This document shows positions 19,701 through 26,004 of a stretch of DNA of 64,000 bases, piece by piece. The translations under genes were made by a program, and so were the position numbers. The notes under the pieces are model-generated. The model saw only the letters and a list, made by a program, of their open reading frames with translations, searched no databases and was not told where the DNA came from. The DNA comes from Defluviimonas salinarum (GTDB lineage: Bacteria; Pseudomonadota; Alphaproteobacteria; Rhodobacterales; Rhodobacteraceae): assembly GCF_026013545.1 (NCBI RefSeq), contig NZ_JAPDOG010000012.1, forward strand, positions 1 to 64,000, in the 5' to 3' direction. The first letter of the stretch is position 1; each line of letters begins with the position of its first letter.

Positions 19701-19908
19701 CTATCGAAATCCGATCACTGACACGCGTGTTCATGTCAAGGACATCGAGCTTGCACCGGCCAGCGATGGCAGCGGCGAGACGCATATCTACGTCGCGGAC
19801 TTCGGCAACAGCCACGTGATGGACGGGTATCTCTACGAGATCGATCCGGGCGACCTCATCACGACCCCGTGGTCGACGCCGATCCCGAGCGACGAACTGA
19901 TTGCCTGA
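13729..19908 (+). CDS. Giant RTX/cadherin-repeat protein with metallophosphoesterase and propeller-like domain
   Basis: This is a 2,059-residue protein. Residues 20-75 are RTX nonapeptides ([20 protein letters not shown]). Cadherin-like repeats lie at 184-285 and 486-1004. Two copies of a beta domain beginning VFETRV or TFEQRV occur at about 302-481 and 1008-1188. Ig/cadherin-like spacers precede a calcineurin-type phosphoesterase at about 1519-1783, where GDWADG, GDNIYNP, GNHDYS, HHSAYSSG and NGHDHTYER supply the metal ligands. Residues 1790-2059 form repeats like the SdiA-regulated/phytase-like propeller. No Sec signal is visible, and RTX proteins normally leave by a type I system. RTX repeats at the N terminus, rather than near the C-terminal signal, are unusual. 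The ATG at 13729 has GAGGGGA upstream. IS remnants flank both sides. Confidence 0.88.
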   Translation: MCPPNVIVGTEFEDGLSGFADDDLVFGLDGNDTLAGNGGNDILDGGSGNDLLDGGDGDDTLVGATGNDELIGGSGRDTFVIRSDPASADTIHDFTSEDWLGIDAAEFGLTEGNGLTGGRLDPDWFVVGPSATAIGHGQFVFTGGAEPYLLWDPDGAGPAAAVTIASFAPNSTVTASQFTILSAAPEITSAASVSVAESQTAALDVEAQDDLDAEGSGLTYALTGGADAAQFAIDPDTGALSFLSPPDVAAPADTDGDNVYEVRVTVTDTDGLSTRQDLAVTVTAAPTSGGSATALAATAIAPNVFETRVTASADDVEERNTGSIYTNSTDLELSVDGAKGAQTIGIRFTGIAIPKDAVITNAWIQFQTDESDIGAVSLEIRGQASDDAATYSRTKFDVSSRPITDAAVIWTPPDWTIIGAADAGQQTPDLAAIVQEIISRPGWVADNGIAFVITGSGTRTAESFDGNAAAAPLLHIEWLPAEGGEPPVITTPATASVAENQTAVLDVDAQDDLDTEGAGLTYALTGGADAAHFAIDPDTGVLSFNSPPDFEAPTDSDSDNVYGVQVTVTDSRGLTASQDIAVTVTGVNEAPEITSAAAVSMTEGGTIAADVAALDDIDAEGAGLTYALTGGADQGHFALDPDTGVLSFHSPPAFNAPGDADGDNRYEVQVTVTDSGGLPTSQDIVVTVTRINAAPEITTPSAALVVENQTAVIDVEAQDDLDTEGAGLTYSITGGADAARFSIHPDTGALSFLNPPDFEAPDDADGDNRYEVQVTVTDSGGLPTSQDIVVTVTGVNEAPEITSAAAVSVTEGGTTAADVAAQDDIDTEGAGLVYTLTGGADVALFALDPDTGVLSFHSPPAFDAPGDADGDNVYEVQVTVTDSGTLTASQDLAITVTKANAAPEITSASAISAAENQTAVIDVEAQDDFDTEGAGLTYALTGGADRGHFSIDPDTGVLSFNSPPDFEAPGDADTDNVYEVQVTVTDAGGLPATQDIAVTVTDVVENVTPVTFEQRVSSGADDIEQRPSGSIYTNSSDLELINDGGNLQTVGIRFNAIGIPQGSIITNAYIQFKTDEVSTGAASLEIRGDDSDNAAPFTSTPGILSARMTTDASALWVPPDWTVRGEAGDAQRTPNLTAIVQEIVNRSGWTDLNSMAFIITGTGTRTAEAFEGDATGAPLLHIEFLPPQQTEAPQVDLDGPGGGTGYSTTYLENAAAVAIAGADVLITDGDSTHLVGATIVLTNPQQGDVLSVDTAGLPSGISVDSSSTADRIVLTGLAPLADYQTALQRILFQNSSETPDPTQRTVEVTVSDGISPSNAALATIAIDRAPDPVRDAVSTTPDTPAVISDVLANDDPGDGPASVTGFDSVSSAGGTVIAGANNSFSYTPPAGFIGSDSFTYTITDFDGDSATGLVTIAVGVNAPPTAVVLTSAGPFTENISGAIAGTLGASDPDQGDTHIFSVSDPRFEVVGNLLKLKDGVRIDFEKEPVVALDVTATDSGGLSVTETILIDVADVAEIRFAAFGDWADGAGTAAVANLVRNLNAEFIVTTGDNIYNPLDTVDSQIGQFYSDYIGNYSGAYGSGSSVNHFFPALGNHDYSEGLFAEYIDYFTLPGNERYYDFEIGPVHFFAVNSNGEELDGSSSSSVQGQWLQNALAASTSTFKIVYFHHSAYSSGDSHGSTTSLQWPFEDWGATAVLNGHDHTYERILRDDNGDGEVLPYFVTGLGGHGITGFATPIGGSEVRYNGDYGTMLVQASETSITFEFWSVAGGGTLIDSYTIDALAVPGGGSAPSVVAQYSMAAYGIPDPSGLAYDPFTDSFLLSDSEIDEEPHFDFTDIFRLTRAGFLQESYTPSSFTDEPTGLAIDAVDQLMFISDDDTREIYVVDPDDPTTLLYSFDAIALGANDPEDTAVDAANDRLFILSGETDHKIVETDYTGSQVYSTLVLSSSWDVEALAYDSNEDVFYVGGGFSDHVWKVDRDGNILADMDLLKDYRNPITDTRVHVKDIELAPASDGSGETHIYVADFGNSHVMDGYLYEIDPGDLITTPWSTPIPSDELIA
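14281..16740 (+). repeat. Cadherin-like tandem repeats in the giant gene
   Basis: Six copies of a unit of about 305-320 bases begin near 14281, 15186, 15500, 15815, 16120 and 16435. The first is separated from the rest by another domain. Each encodes VxAQDDxDTEGAGLTYALTG followed by an FxxxPDTGxLSF strand and a DNVYEVQVTVTD strand. Long stretches are identical in DNA between units; for example, the block around 15700-15790 recurs at 16017-16107. This indicates recent duplication or gene conversion. Confidence 0.85.
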
Positions 19909-20046
19909 TCTGTGGTCACCGGGAAGATGCCGCCCGCGACAGTGAAAAACGAGCCGCCTTGAAACGCGATTTGGACCGTGTTGATAAAAGCGACTCGAAG
20001 AACGCACTGCTCGTCCTTCAATCTGGCATCTGTGAAGGAGACCAGC

Positions 20047-20139
20047 TTGGCACGAGGCCTGATGCCGGACGATGAGTGGTCGATTGATGAACGCTCTATC
20101 GTGGCCGTCCGCGCCCCGAATGAATGCAAGCGGATTTGA
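20047..20139 (+). pseudogene. IS5-family transposase N-terminal remnant
   Basis: The translation reads ARGLMPDDEWSIDERSIVAV followed by RAPNECKRI and a stop. It matches the start of a common IS5-family transposase, which normally begins MRGLM(T/S)DxEW and continues RAPNGRKP. Only about 30 of roughly 270 residues remain. It lies about 140 bases after the giant gene. Confidence 0.7.
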
Positions 20140-20269
20140 TCCCCGAAGTCCAGACCGTTTGAAGCTGGAGTGTTCCGCTATGTTTTAGGCGGGCAGTTCA
20201 CTTGGCGCGGAGCGTAAGTACGGGTGCAAATGAGTTCTCCCTGACGAATTCGGCATTGCGTATGTCGTT

Positions 20270-20411
20270 GCCCAATACTTGTTCAGGATCCTTGCGGATG
20301 CCGCCGAAAAGCTGGAGGCTTGGCGTAGATGCGACAACGAGCAACGGCCGCACGCGGCGCTCGAAAACTTGGCGCCGAACGCCTTTGCAGCCCTACCGAA
20401 ACCAGCCTGAA
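20270..20411 (+). pseudogene. IS3-family transposase (OrfB) C-terminal remnant
   Basis: The frame reads FRILADAAEKLEAWRRCDNE followed by QRPHAALENLAPNAFAALPK and a stop after KPA. The pattern of a helix ending in EAWRxxYNExRPHxAL, then a proline-rich tail, is the conserved end of IS3-family OrfB. No catalytic core precedes it. With the IS5 fragment next to it, it forms the right-hand group of transposon debris around the giant gene. I see no gene in the rest of 19909-20505. Confidence 0.78.
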
Positions 20412-20505
20412 AGGTCGCATGAAGCCCGGGCCATAGACGGCGAGAAGCCCGACGGCGCGAATGCCATAATCAAGGAGGGACCACTTTTCAGGAGGCGGGC
20501 CTGTT

Positions 20506-21291
20506 TCAGCGGTCTTCTGCGTTCTCCGCCGTCGCGGGTTCGGAGAGAAAATCCTCGATGAGCGAATGAAACAATGCAGGTTTTTCGAGATGTGCCGCAT
20601 GTGATGCGCCGGGAATTACGGAAAGACGCACATCAGGAAGATTGGTCCAGAGCGTCTCGACCTGCGGCCAGCGATATGAGCGATCGGCGTCGCCCCATAC
20701 CACAAGTGTTGGCATGGTAAGGCTTGTTAGCGCCGAACGCCCATCCCAAGCCGCCATCGCGCCTAGCCCAGCCTCGGCGGCCGGGCGGCGGGCGCAAGCG
20801 CCGATCTGGGTAACGAGCCGGTAACCTCGCGCCTCGGCACCTCTCTTGAACCAGGTCGCGCCGATCCGCCCGATCGTCGCCTCGACTCCATCGGTCAGCA
20901 GGCGCTCGCGCGAGGTTGCAATGGGCTCAAACCGGTCTGGCATCAAACCAAGCGGGCCGGTCCCATAGAGAATAAGCCGCAACACGCTTTGGGGCCGCAT
21001 GCGCGCCATTTCCTGAACGACCATGCCGCCCATGGAATGGCCAAGCAAGATGAAGTCGCCGACCGCCAGTTCGTCGAGCAAGCCGAATACCGCCTCGGCC
21101 ATTCCCGCGATGGTGTCGCATGCGGGACGATCGGCTGCTGCGCCGAACCCGGGTAGGTTCGGCGCAATCACGTCATACCGGTTCGAGAAATGGTCGAGCT
21201 CATGACGCCATTGCTCCGCCCCGCCAAGATAGCCATGCACCAGCACGAAGGAAGGCCCGCTGCCGGCGCGGAGGTAGGGTAGCCCGTCCAT
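20506..21291 (-). CDS. Alpha/beta hydrolase
   Basis: This 261-residue soluble hydrolase has the full catalytic layout. The nucleophile S86 is in LGHSMGG, the acid is probably in VVWGDADRSY, and the histidine is in GASHAAHLEKP. An oxyanion-hole motif LVHGYLGG lies near residue 18. It resembles carbon-carbon bond hydrolases and esterases of aromatic or lactone catabolism, but the substrate is not shown. Its start overlaps the DctM stop by one base, so it is the last gene of the TRAP operon. It may process the compound imported by that transporter. Confidence 0.85.
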   Translation of the reverse strand: MDGLPYLRAGSGPSFVLVHGYLGGAEQWRHELDHFSNRYDVIAPNLPGFGAAADRPACDTIAGMAEAVFGLLDELAVGDFILLGHSMGGMVVQEMARMRPQSVLRLILYGTGPLGLMPDRFEPIATSRERLLTDGVEATIGRIGATWFKRGAEARGYRLVTQIGACARRPAAEAGLGAMAAWDGRSALTSLTMPTLVVWGDADRSYRWPQVETLWTNLPDVRLSVIPGASHAAHLEKPALFHSLIEDFLSEPATAENAEDR

Positions 21292-22592
21292 CAGCGCATC
21301 TGGCCCGGGAGCCAGAGCGCAACGTCCGGCGCCACGATGAGGATCATGATCAGCAACACCATCGCCGCGATGAAGGGCAGGCAGCCCATGATGACGTCGC
21401 CGATGCTCACCTTGTCCCGACTGATCGCCTGAATCACGTAGAGGTTCAGTCCCACCGGCGGCGTCAGAACCGCAATTTCCATGGTGATCGTGTAGACCAC
21501 GCCGAACCAGATCAGGTCAAAGCCAGCCGCAGCCATCAGCGGAAAGATCGTCGGCAGGGTGATGAAGGTCATCGAGACCGGCTCGAGGAACATGCCCAGC
21601 ACGATGTAGAAGACGATGACGATCGCCAGCACCGTATAGGGTGACAGGTCGAAGGACAGGAACAGCTCGGTGAACTGCTGCGGCACCCGATAGTACGTGA
21701 GGACGAAGCCGAAGAGCACGCCAGCCGATAGCAAGAGCCCGAGATACCCCATCGTCCGCATAGTGGCGAAAAGTGCGTCCTTGAATCCTTGCCACGTCAG
21801 CCCGCCGACGCCAAAGGCCATGATCACCGTCAATAGCGCCGCCACCGCCGCGGCCTCGGTCGGCGTCGCGATGCCGGCATAGATGGCCACGGTGATAACG
21901 AGACCGATAAGGGCCACGGGGCCAACGGTGCCGAGGATCATCGTCAGCGGCATTTTCGCCGCGTCTTCGCTTGACGGAATATCGGCGGGCCGGAGCCTGC
22001 CCCAGATCAGCACAACGATGACGAAGCCGCTGACCAGGATGATGCCCGGAATGACCCCTGCGATGAACAGGTCGCCAATGCTCTGATCCGTGACGATGCC
22101 GTAAAACAGCAGGATCAGGCTGGGCGGGATGAGAACTGACAGGGTTCCGCCCGCGGCAAGAACGCCGGAAGAAAGCCGCTTGCCATAACCGAGACGCAGC
22201 ATCTCCGGCAGTGCCACGCCGCCGATGGTCAGTGCGCCGACCATAGATGACCCGCAGACCGCGCCGAAACCCGCGCTTGCACCGATGGAGCCGTAGGCGG
22301 CCGACCCCTTGAGCCGCACGCCCTGATGCAGGAACTGGTAGAGGTTCGGTCCGATGTTCGATTTGCCTATGAGTTCACCGAGGAAGACGAACAAGGGCAC
22401 CGCGAGAAGGATGTAGTCGATCCAGACCCCCCAGAGCTTCAGCTCGGTCGAGACGACAGAAGTCGACCATCCCTGGATGTCCCAGAGAAACGGCAGAGAC
22501 GCGGCGGCGAGCGCGAAGGGGATGGGCAGGCCGATAACGATGAAGATCATCAGCAGGATCAACAGCCCGAGACCGACGGAATACCACTCCAT
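21291..22592 (-). CDS. dctM: TRAP transporter large permease (DctM family)
   Basis: This 433-residue integral membrane protein has about 12-13 hydrophobic segments. Family hallmarks include GGVALPEMLRLGYGKRLSSG, SVLIPPSLILLFYGIVT and TPPVGLNLYVIQAI. It forms the sodium- or proton-coupled channel subunit of the TRAP system. The frame extends 35 codons further, but the ATG at 22592 overlaps the DctQ stop (TGATG) and starts MEWYSVGLGLLILLM as expected. Unlike the relic at 4029-4545, it appears complete. Confidence 0.95.
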   Translation of the reverse strand: MEWYSVGLGLLILLMIFIVIGLPIPFALAAASLPFLWDIQGWSTSVVSTELKLWGVWIDYILLAVPLFVFLGELIGKSNIGPNLYQFLHQGVRLKGSAAYGSIGASAGFGAVCGSSMVGALTIGGVALPEMLRLGYGKRLSSGVLAAGGTLSVLIPPSLILLFYGIVTDQSIGDLFIAGVIPGIILVSGFVIVVLIWGRLRPADIPSSEDAAKMPLTMILGTVGPVALIGLVITVAIYAGIATPTEAAAVAALLTVIMAFGVGGLTWQGFKDALFATMRTMGYLGLLLSAGVLFGFVLTYYRVPQQFTELFLSFDLSPYTVLAIVIVFYIVLGMFLEPVSMTFITLPTIFPLMAAAGFDLIWFGVVYTITMEIAVLTPPVGLNLYVIQAISRDKVSIGDVIMGCLPFIAAMVLLIMILIVAPDVALWLPGQMR

Positions 22593-23101
22593 CAGGCGTC
22601 TCCTTCCGAGGCGAGCGTCAGAACCAGGCGGAACAGCCTGAGCGCAACATAAAACGCGAACAGCAGAAGCGCCACCGCGCCCGGCGCCCAGAACCACCAG
22701 CGCGGCCAGTGCAGGATTTCCGATGCGACGCCCGAGTTGAAGGATCGGATCGTTGCGCTGACGCCCGCATAGGCCAGGAACACGCCGACACCCAGCATGA
22801 TCGCGTGGTTTATGATGGCGAAGACGTGCTGCACCCGCATCGAAAAGTGATCGACGAGCATCGTCACCTTCGGCATTGCATCCTCGCGGAGCGAGAAAGC
22901 GAGACCTGCGAAAGCGACGGGGAAAAGCAGCAGCGCGGTTGCCTCCGTCACCAGCCGGTCGGGTTTGCCCAAACCGTAACGCGTAAAGACCCCGTAGGAG
23001 ATCCAGAGCATCTGGATCAGCACGATGATCCCGCCGGCGGCGGCGGCCCAGACGACGATCCGCTCGATTCTTCGGATCAGATGGTCCAATCCCTCAGTCA
23101 T
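22592..23101 (-). CDS. dctQ: TRAP transporter small permease (DctQ family)
   Basis: This 169-residue protein has four hydrophobic segments, the usual DctQ topology. A DctQ-type loop (LPVAFAGLAFSLREDAMPKV in part) lies between segments two and three. It pairs with DctM in the inner membrane. It follows the binding-protein gene after a 72-base gap that contains a strong stem-loop, and it overlaps DctM by one base. Confidence 0.92.
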   Translation of the reverse strand: MTEGLDHLIRRIERIVVWAAAAGGIIVLIQMLWISYGVFTRYGLGKPDRLVTEATALLLFPVAFAGLAFSLREDAMPKVTMLVDHFSMRVQHVFAIINHAIMLGVGVFLAYAGVSATIRSFNSGVASEILHWPRWWFWAPGAVALLLFAFYVALRLFRLVLTLASEGDA

Positions 23102-23130
23102 AACTTGCCTCGCTTTGCCGGAACACGCGT

Positions 23131-23159
23131 GGCGGCCCCGGATGAGACGCGGGGCCGCC
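23131..23159 (-). other. Stem-loop between dctP and dctQ
   Basis: GGCGGCCCC and GGGGCCGCC form a perfect nine-base-pair stem around an 11-base loop, located in the gap after the binding-protein gene. There is no T run, so it is more likely a 3' stabiliser of the dctP message or a partial attenuator than a full terminator. Such elements commonly allow more binding protein than membrane subunits to be made. Confidence 0.65.
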
Positions 23160-23173
23160 GGGTGGTCGCACCG

Positions 23174-24157
23174 TCAGGGAGCGTGGCTTGCCAGAAGCTC
23201 GCGAACTTGGCCGGCCAGTTCGGCGCCGCAGGCCTCATCAACGGTTACATCCCACTTGTCCTTTACGCTTGCGATCAACGCACTGCTGGCCTCGGCCGAC
23301 AGGTTCTCTTCCGTCCCGCCCGCTGCAACCGCGGCTGCAACCTGCTCGTCCACCCAACCTTCATATTTCGGCTGAAGCCAGACTTCGGTCTCGGCGGCGG
23401 CCTCGGAGACCGCGGCCTGCTCTTCGGCCGTGAGCGCGTCGAACTTGTCCTTGTTCATCATGTAGATAATGTTGCCGTAGAACAGGTTCGCATTGACCAT
23501 GTGGGGCATGACGTCCCAAAGCTTCCAGGACGAATAGGTGGCGACGCCCATGTTGATCCCGTCGACGACGCCGCGCTCGGCGGACTGGAACACTTCCTTC
23601 GGTGCCACGAACACCGGTTCGCCGCCCCAGGTTTCGATCATCATCGACACGAGCGGGCCGATCGAGCGAACAAGCTTGCCGTCCAGCTTGCCGATGTCGC
23701 CCATTGGTTCCTCGAACCACCACTCCTGATCGTAGGAATAGTTCGAGTTGATAAGCGGCACGAGCCCCTGCTGTGCCGCCTCGTCACGGATGAGGTTGGC
23801 GTAGTCGGCGTCGAGTTTCGGCTGCTCGGACAGATCCACGAGCGCCGGGTAAAGTGACGTTACCGCGTAGCACGGCAGGCGATTGTCTGCATTGATCCAC
23901 GAGATATCCGAGACGCCGCCCTGAAGCGAGTCTACCCCCTCGGACCAGCCATGGAGCGTCGAGGACGGGAACACCTCTACCTTGACGCTGCCCCCGGTCT
24001 TTTCGGCGACCAGATCAGCGAAATGCACAAATCCTTCGTAGCGGATGTCGGCTTCGTTCACATAAGTACTGAGACGCACCGTGGTCTCTGCAACGGCAGG
24101 AAACGCGGCCATCGTAACAATGGCGAAGGCGGTAGTGCAGGTGAGCTTCGATGTCAT
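23174..24157 (-). CDS. dctP: TRAP transporter substrate-binding protein (DctP family)
   Basis: This 327-residue periplasmic protein has a Sec signal peptide (FAIVTMAAFPAVAET, cleavage likely after AVA). The mature part shows the DctP fold, with LVRSIGPLVSMMIETWGGEP containing the substrate-contact arginine and AERGVVDGINMGV as the usual hinge motif. It delivers an organic acid or related ligand to DctQM. The ATG at 24157 is preferred over one six bases earlier because GGGAG lies at good spacing from it. The gene is first in a four-gene operon with dctQ, dctM and a hydrolase, divergent from a LysR regulator. Confidence 0.93.
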   Translation of the reverse strand: MTSKLTCTTAFAIVTMAAFPAVAETTVRLSTYVNEADIRYEGFVHFADLVAEKTGGSVKVEVFPSSTLHGWSEGVDSLQGGVSDISWINADNRLPCYAVTSLYPALVDLSEQPKLDADYANLIRDEAAQQGLVPLINSNYSYDQEWWFEEPMGDIGKLDGKLVRSIGPLVSMMIETWGGEPVFVAPKEVFQSAERGVVDGINMGVATYSSWKLWDVMPHMVNANLFYGNIIYMMNKDKFDALTAEEQAAVSEAAAETEVWLQPKYEGWVDEQVAAAVAAGGTEENLSAEASSALIASVKDKWDVTVDEACGAELAGQVRELLASHAP

Positions 24158-24290
24158 GATCATCTCCCGGTTGAGAAGGCTCTTCGACGGTCTTTTGTGC
24201 CGTCAGCCTTTGCGGGCTGCGCCGGGCGCAGCCGGTAGGCAAGTCTAAGCAAGTGAAGGCGAACCGCGCCAATTCAAACATGTCATCCAA

Positions 24291-24309
24291 TCATGCCGAA
24301 ATTGCATGA
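24291..24309. promoter_or_regulatory. Candidate LysR operator in the divergent TRAP/LysR region
   Basis: TCATGC-CGAAATT-GCATGA is a perfect six-base inverted repeat with a seven-base spacer, containing the T-N11-A core of LysR boxes. It lies 41 bases upstream of the LysR start and about 135 bases upstream of dctP. That is the usual place for an autoregulatory site that also activates the divergent operon. Confidence 0.6.
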
Positions 24310-24350
24310 CGCTCGGAGCCGTGTAGCATGGCGCTGTCGAGGAGGAGGCG

Positions 24351-25235
24351 ATGGACCTGAATTGGTTGCAGGATTTTGCCTGTCTGGCGCGGACGTTGAA
24401 CTTCACGCGTGCGGCAGAGGAGCGGAACATCACCCAGCCCGCCTTCAGCCGCCGTATCAAGGCGCTGGAGAACTGGATCGGCGTCCCGCTGATCAAGCGA
24501 TCGACCTATCCCGTCCAGCTTTCGGAGGCTGGACAGCAATTCCTGCCCGTCGCGCGGAACGCCATCGCGGAACTCACCGATATGCGCCAGACGCTCCGAG
24601 CGCAGGAGCGGGGCGTCACCGCGTTTCAACGTTTCGCGGTGCTGCACACGATCTCCGTGAACTACCTCTCCCGGCGCATCGGCCAGATGGAGCAGGACAT
24701 TCCGAATCTGCGTGTCCGGGTGTATTCCGACAATCTGCGGACCTGCTGTCAGATGCTGTCAGACGGCACTTGCGACTTCCTGCTCTGCTATAGCCACCAG
24801 GACGTTCAGCCGATCTTCGACGAGGCGCAGTTCACGCGAAAAGACATCGGCACCGAAAAGATGTTCCCGGTAGCCCAGGCCGAGGCCGCAAGCCGGCACG
24901 GCTGGAATCTGGATGCCGCGAACGTCGCGCCGATACCCTATCTCGGATACGATCCCAGCAGCTTCCTTGGCGCCGTGGTCGACCAGACGATCGGACGCCG
25001 AGAAGCGCCGCTCGCCCTTCGCTACATGGACGCACTCACCGAAGCCATCAAACGCCGAACGCTGTCGGGCAGCGGCCTTTCCTGGCTTCCGGAAAGCGTG
25101 GTCGCTGAAGAGATGGCGGATGGTCGGATCGCGCGGGTCGGCGGAGAAAGTTGGGAAGCCACGCTGACGCTGTCGCTCTTCTGCTCGCTCGATCGTCTCG
25201 ACAAGACCGGTCGGGACGTCTGGGAAACCCTTTAA
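24351..25235 (+). CDS. LysR-family transcriptional regulator of the TRAP operon
   Basis: The protein has 294 residues. The N-terminal helix-turn-helix reads FTRAAEERNITQPAFSRRIK at about residue 18, followed by the linker helix and a two-lobed effector domain. The ATG at 24351 has GAGGAGG eight bases upstream. It is divergent from the dctPQM-hydrolase operon, and a LysR-type inverted repeat lies between them. It therefore probably senses the TRAP substrate or a product of the hydrolase. Confidence 0.92.
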   Translation: MDLNWLQDFACLARTLNFTRAAEERNITQPAFSRRIKALENWIGVPLIKRSTYPVQLSEAGQQFLPVARNAIAELTDMRQTLRAQERGVTAFQRFAVLHTISVNYLSRRIGQMEQDIPNLRVRVYSDNLRTCCQMLSDGTCDFLLCYSHQDVQPIFDEAQFTRKDIGTEKMFPVAQAEAASRHGWNLDAANVAPIPYLGYDPSSFLGAVVDQTIGRREAPLALRYMDALTEAIKRRTLSGSGLSWLPESVVAEEMADGRIARVGGESWEATLTLSLFCSLDRLDKTGRDVWETL

Positions 25236-25418
25236 ACAACCGCCCATCCATACCTGCCCCGTGCGCCCGGACCACATTCTTCGCCAAGTCCGGTCCGACG
25301 GGGTAATCTCCAACTCGATGGCCTCCCAAATTGGATCGTTGCGGTCCCGCCTTGGCAAATGGATTCCGCCGAATGGGCGGTTACACCATCAACGCCCATC
25401 CACTGCGTCGGCGGCAGA

Positions 25419-25577
25419 CTATGGCTTGCCGCCCATTTCGACCTGGACTTTCTTGCGGCGCCTGAAAGTTGCGACCGCCGCGCCCACCTTCAGGAAGATA
25501 TTGCCGCCGCTCGTTTGTGCCTTCGCCTGCCTGAGCGCAAATGTGATCTGCGCGTCCGTAAATCGTTCCTTCGGCAT
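25419..25577 (-). pseudogene. IS3-family OrfA remnant
   Basis: The minus strand begins MPKERFTDAQITFALRQAKA and continues to VGAAVATFRRRKK. This is the helix-turn-helix of IS3 OrfA (normally MKKxRFTEEQIxFALRQAE, with GVSEATFYRWKK). It is intact for about 45 residues and then departs from the family, and no OrfB follows. The surrounding 25,236-26,004 has no other supported gene. Confidence 0.8.
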
Positions 25578-26004
25578 CTGGACACTCCGTTCCTTTTGGA
25601 AATGTGCAGGGATACTCGCACCCCGCCCGGATCGGTTCTCAGGGTCAGGATCCTGCGAACAACCCTGGCCGCGGCCTCCCCGCGGCAGACGATGTGGACG
25701 CCGCCAACAGGGGCCTGCCGCGCAAGATCCGGCGCGCATTTCCCAACCCGCCTCGAGACCGGCAAATCTTTTCCGGGGAGGGAGAATCCCGGTCAAGAAC
25801 CGATTTGTGCCGCGGGGTGCTTGACCGCCCCCACGCGGCTAACTAGAAGGCGATCTGATCGCTGACAGTTCAGGTATAGATAGAATCACCCGTGATAACC
25901 GCCACAATCTGGGGCGGGTGTTTTGCCTTGCGCGGAATCAATTATCCCTCCGGTGGTTGGATTATCGCCGTGTTTGTTGTGTCAGGAAAGCTGGATGGAC
26001 AGGT

